Position numbers and translations under genes: made by a program. DNA of 64,000 nt from Bosea vaviloviae (lineage in GTDB: Bacteria > Pseudomonadota > Alphaproteobacteria > Rhizobiales > Beijerinckiaceae): positions 3,649,001-3,713,000 of the forward strand of contig NZ_CP017147.1 in the NCBI RefSeq assembly GCF_001741865.1, given 5' to 3'. Positions 63,722-64,000 of the stretch are shown here, one piece after another. The stretch's first letter is position 1, and the number at the start of each line of letters is the position of its first letter. Under the pieces are notes generated by a model, which was not told where the DNA came from, made no database searches, and saw only the letters and a list, made by a program, of their open reading frames with translations.

Positions 63722-64000
63722 ATGTCTTTTCATTGGTTGGTTCTGCTCGCGGCGATCGCCGTCGAGATCGTCGCGACGGCCGCGTTGAAGTCGGTCGTCT
63801 CGGCGCCGTTCATGGTCACCCTCCTGCCGCTCATCCTGATCGGCCTGTCCTTCACCCTGCTCAGCGTGGCGCTGCGCGTCATTCCGTTGGCCGTCGCCTA
63901 TGCGGTCTGGGAGGGGCTCGGCATCGTCGGCATCGCGGCTGCCGGCCATCTGCTCTTCGGCGAGCATCTCACGCCGACGCGGATCGTGGCGCTTTGCGCC
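63722..64000 (+). CDS. SMR-family transporter, cut by the window end
   Basis: The 93 visible residues begin MSFHWLVLLAAIAVEIVATA (membrane Glu14 equivalent) and continue RVIPLAVAYAVWEGLGIVGI and LFGEHLTPTRIV. It is a small multidrug/polyamine type carrier (EmrE/MdtI-like) of normal length about 105. Unlike sugE at 41029 it has no ACGA hairpins upstream; a CGTCGC/GCGACG hairpin lies in the leader. The stop codon is beyond the window. Confidence 0.85.
   Translation, partial: MSFHWLVLLAAIAVEIVATAALKSVVSAPFMVTLLPLILIGLSFTLLSVALRVIPLAVAYAVWEGLGIVGIAAAGHLLFGEHLTPTRIVALCA

Overview
The window looks like a chromosomal segment of a high-GC alphaproteobacterium of the order Hyphomicrobiales, and a Bosea-like genus is my best guess. 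The grounds are gene order and regulators typical of that order: glyA-nrdR-ribD-ribE-ribH-nusB-thiL, bamE/ubiquinol-cytochrome-c chaperone/DUF177/plsX/fabH/ihfA/MerR, the LdtR-LdtP cell-wall pair beside a DUF6163 protein, DUF2336 proteins, and a Mg-type HemB. Families of dispersed palindromic intergenic repeats fit the same order. The genus is inference; no 16S gene is present.

Layout. 1-5 kb: a beta-barrel-like secreted protein, then two DUF2336 paralogues flanking a DUF2946/PepSY pair. 5-7.5 kb: a minus-strand operon of an RraA-like aldolase and a split altronate-dehydratase-type enzyme. 7.6-14 kb: aspartate/glutamate leucyltransferase, a methyltransferase, an RDD protein, threonine ammonia-lyase, an orphan LivH permease with a lipoprotein-like N-terminus, and hemB. 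14-18 kb: a 3-hydroxyisobutyryl-CoA hydrolase-like enzyme, DUF6163, ldtR and ldtP. 18-21.4 kb: nhaA with a structured 5' leader, and an MFS exporter divergent from a MerR regulator. 21.5-30.6 kb: the glyA to thiL series, interrupted by a decayed PIN toxin-antitoxin pair, then an MFS carrier and an AllE-like bicupin. 31-35 kb: the H+-pyrophosphatase, a ParD/ParE pair with a disrupted toxin start, and a DMT transporter. 35-40 kb: the fatty-acid/phospholipid and IHF block. 40-47.8 kb: a guanidine-II riboswitch and SugE/Gdx exporter, a DUF892 protein, LysR, a 264-bp nested palindrome, a quinone-detoxification-like set (DoxX, ring-cleaving dioxygenase, esterase), and small proteins.

48.1-59.3 kb is an 11.25-kb island. 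It is bounded by about 145-bp direct repeats that include the 3' 26 nt of tRNA-Pro(GGG); the intact tRNA lies at the right end. No integrase is seen. The island carries a LysR-associated catabolic set (two SDRs, double RidA-like protein, aminotransferase, RraA-like aldolase, cupin). It also carries a TetR-linked redox set (Old Yellow Enzyme, two tandem SnoaL/NTF2-like proteins, one with an export signal, and NAD(P)-binding proteins), with an IS630 remnant at its right edge. 59.5-64 kb: a methyltransferase, an O-antigen-ligase-like protein and a polyprenyl-phosphate sugar transferase (exopolysaccharide), then an SMR transporter cut by the window end.

Three observations stand out. First, the island's amino-acid-like catabolic cluster has no pathway I recognise. 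Second, the two cation-related exporter genes nhaA and sugE each have a structured RNA leader. Third, 11-19-bp tandem duplications recur at the edges of genes, several of them duplicating the stop or start codon.
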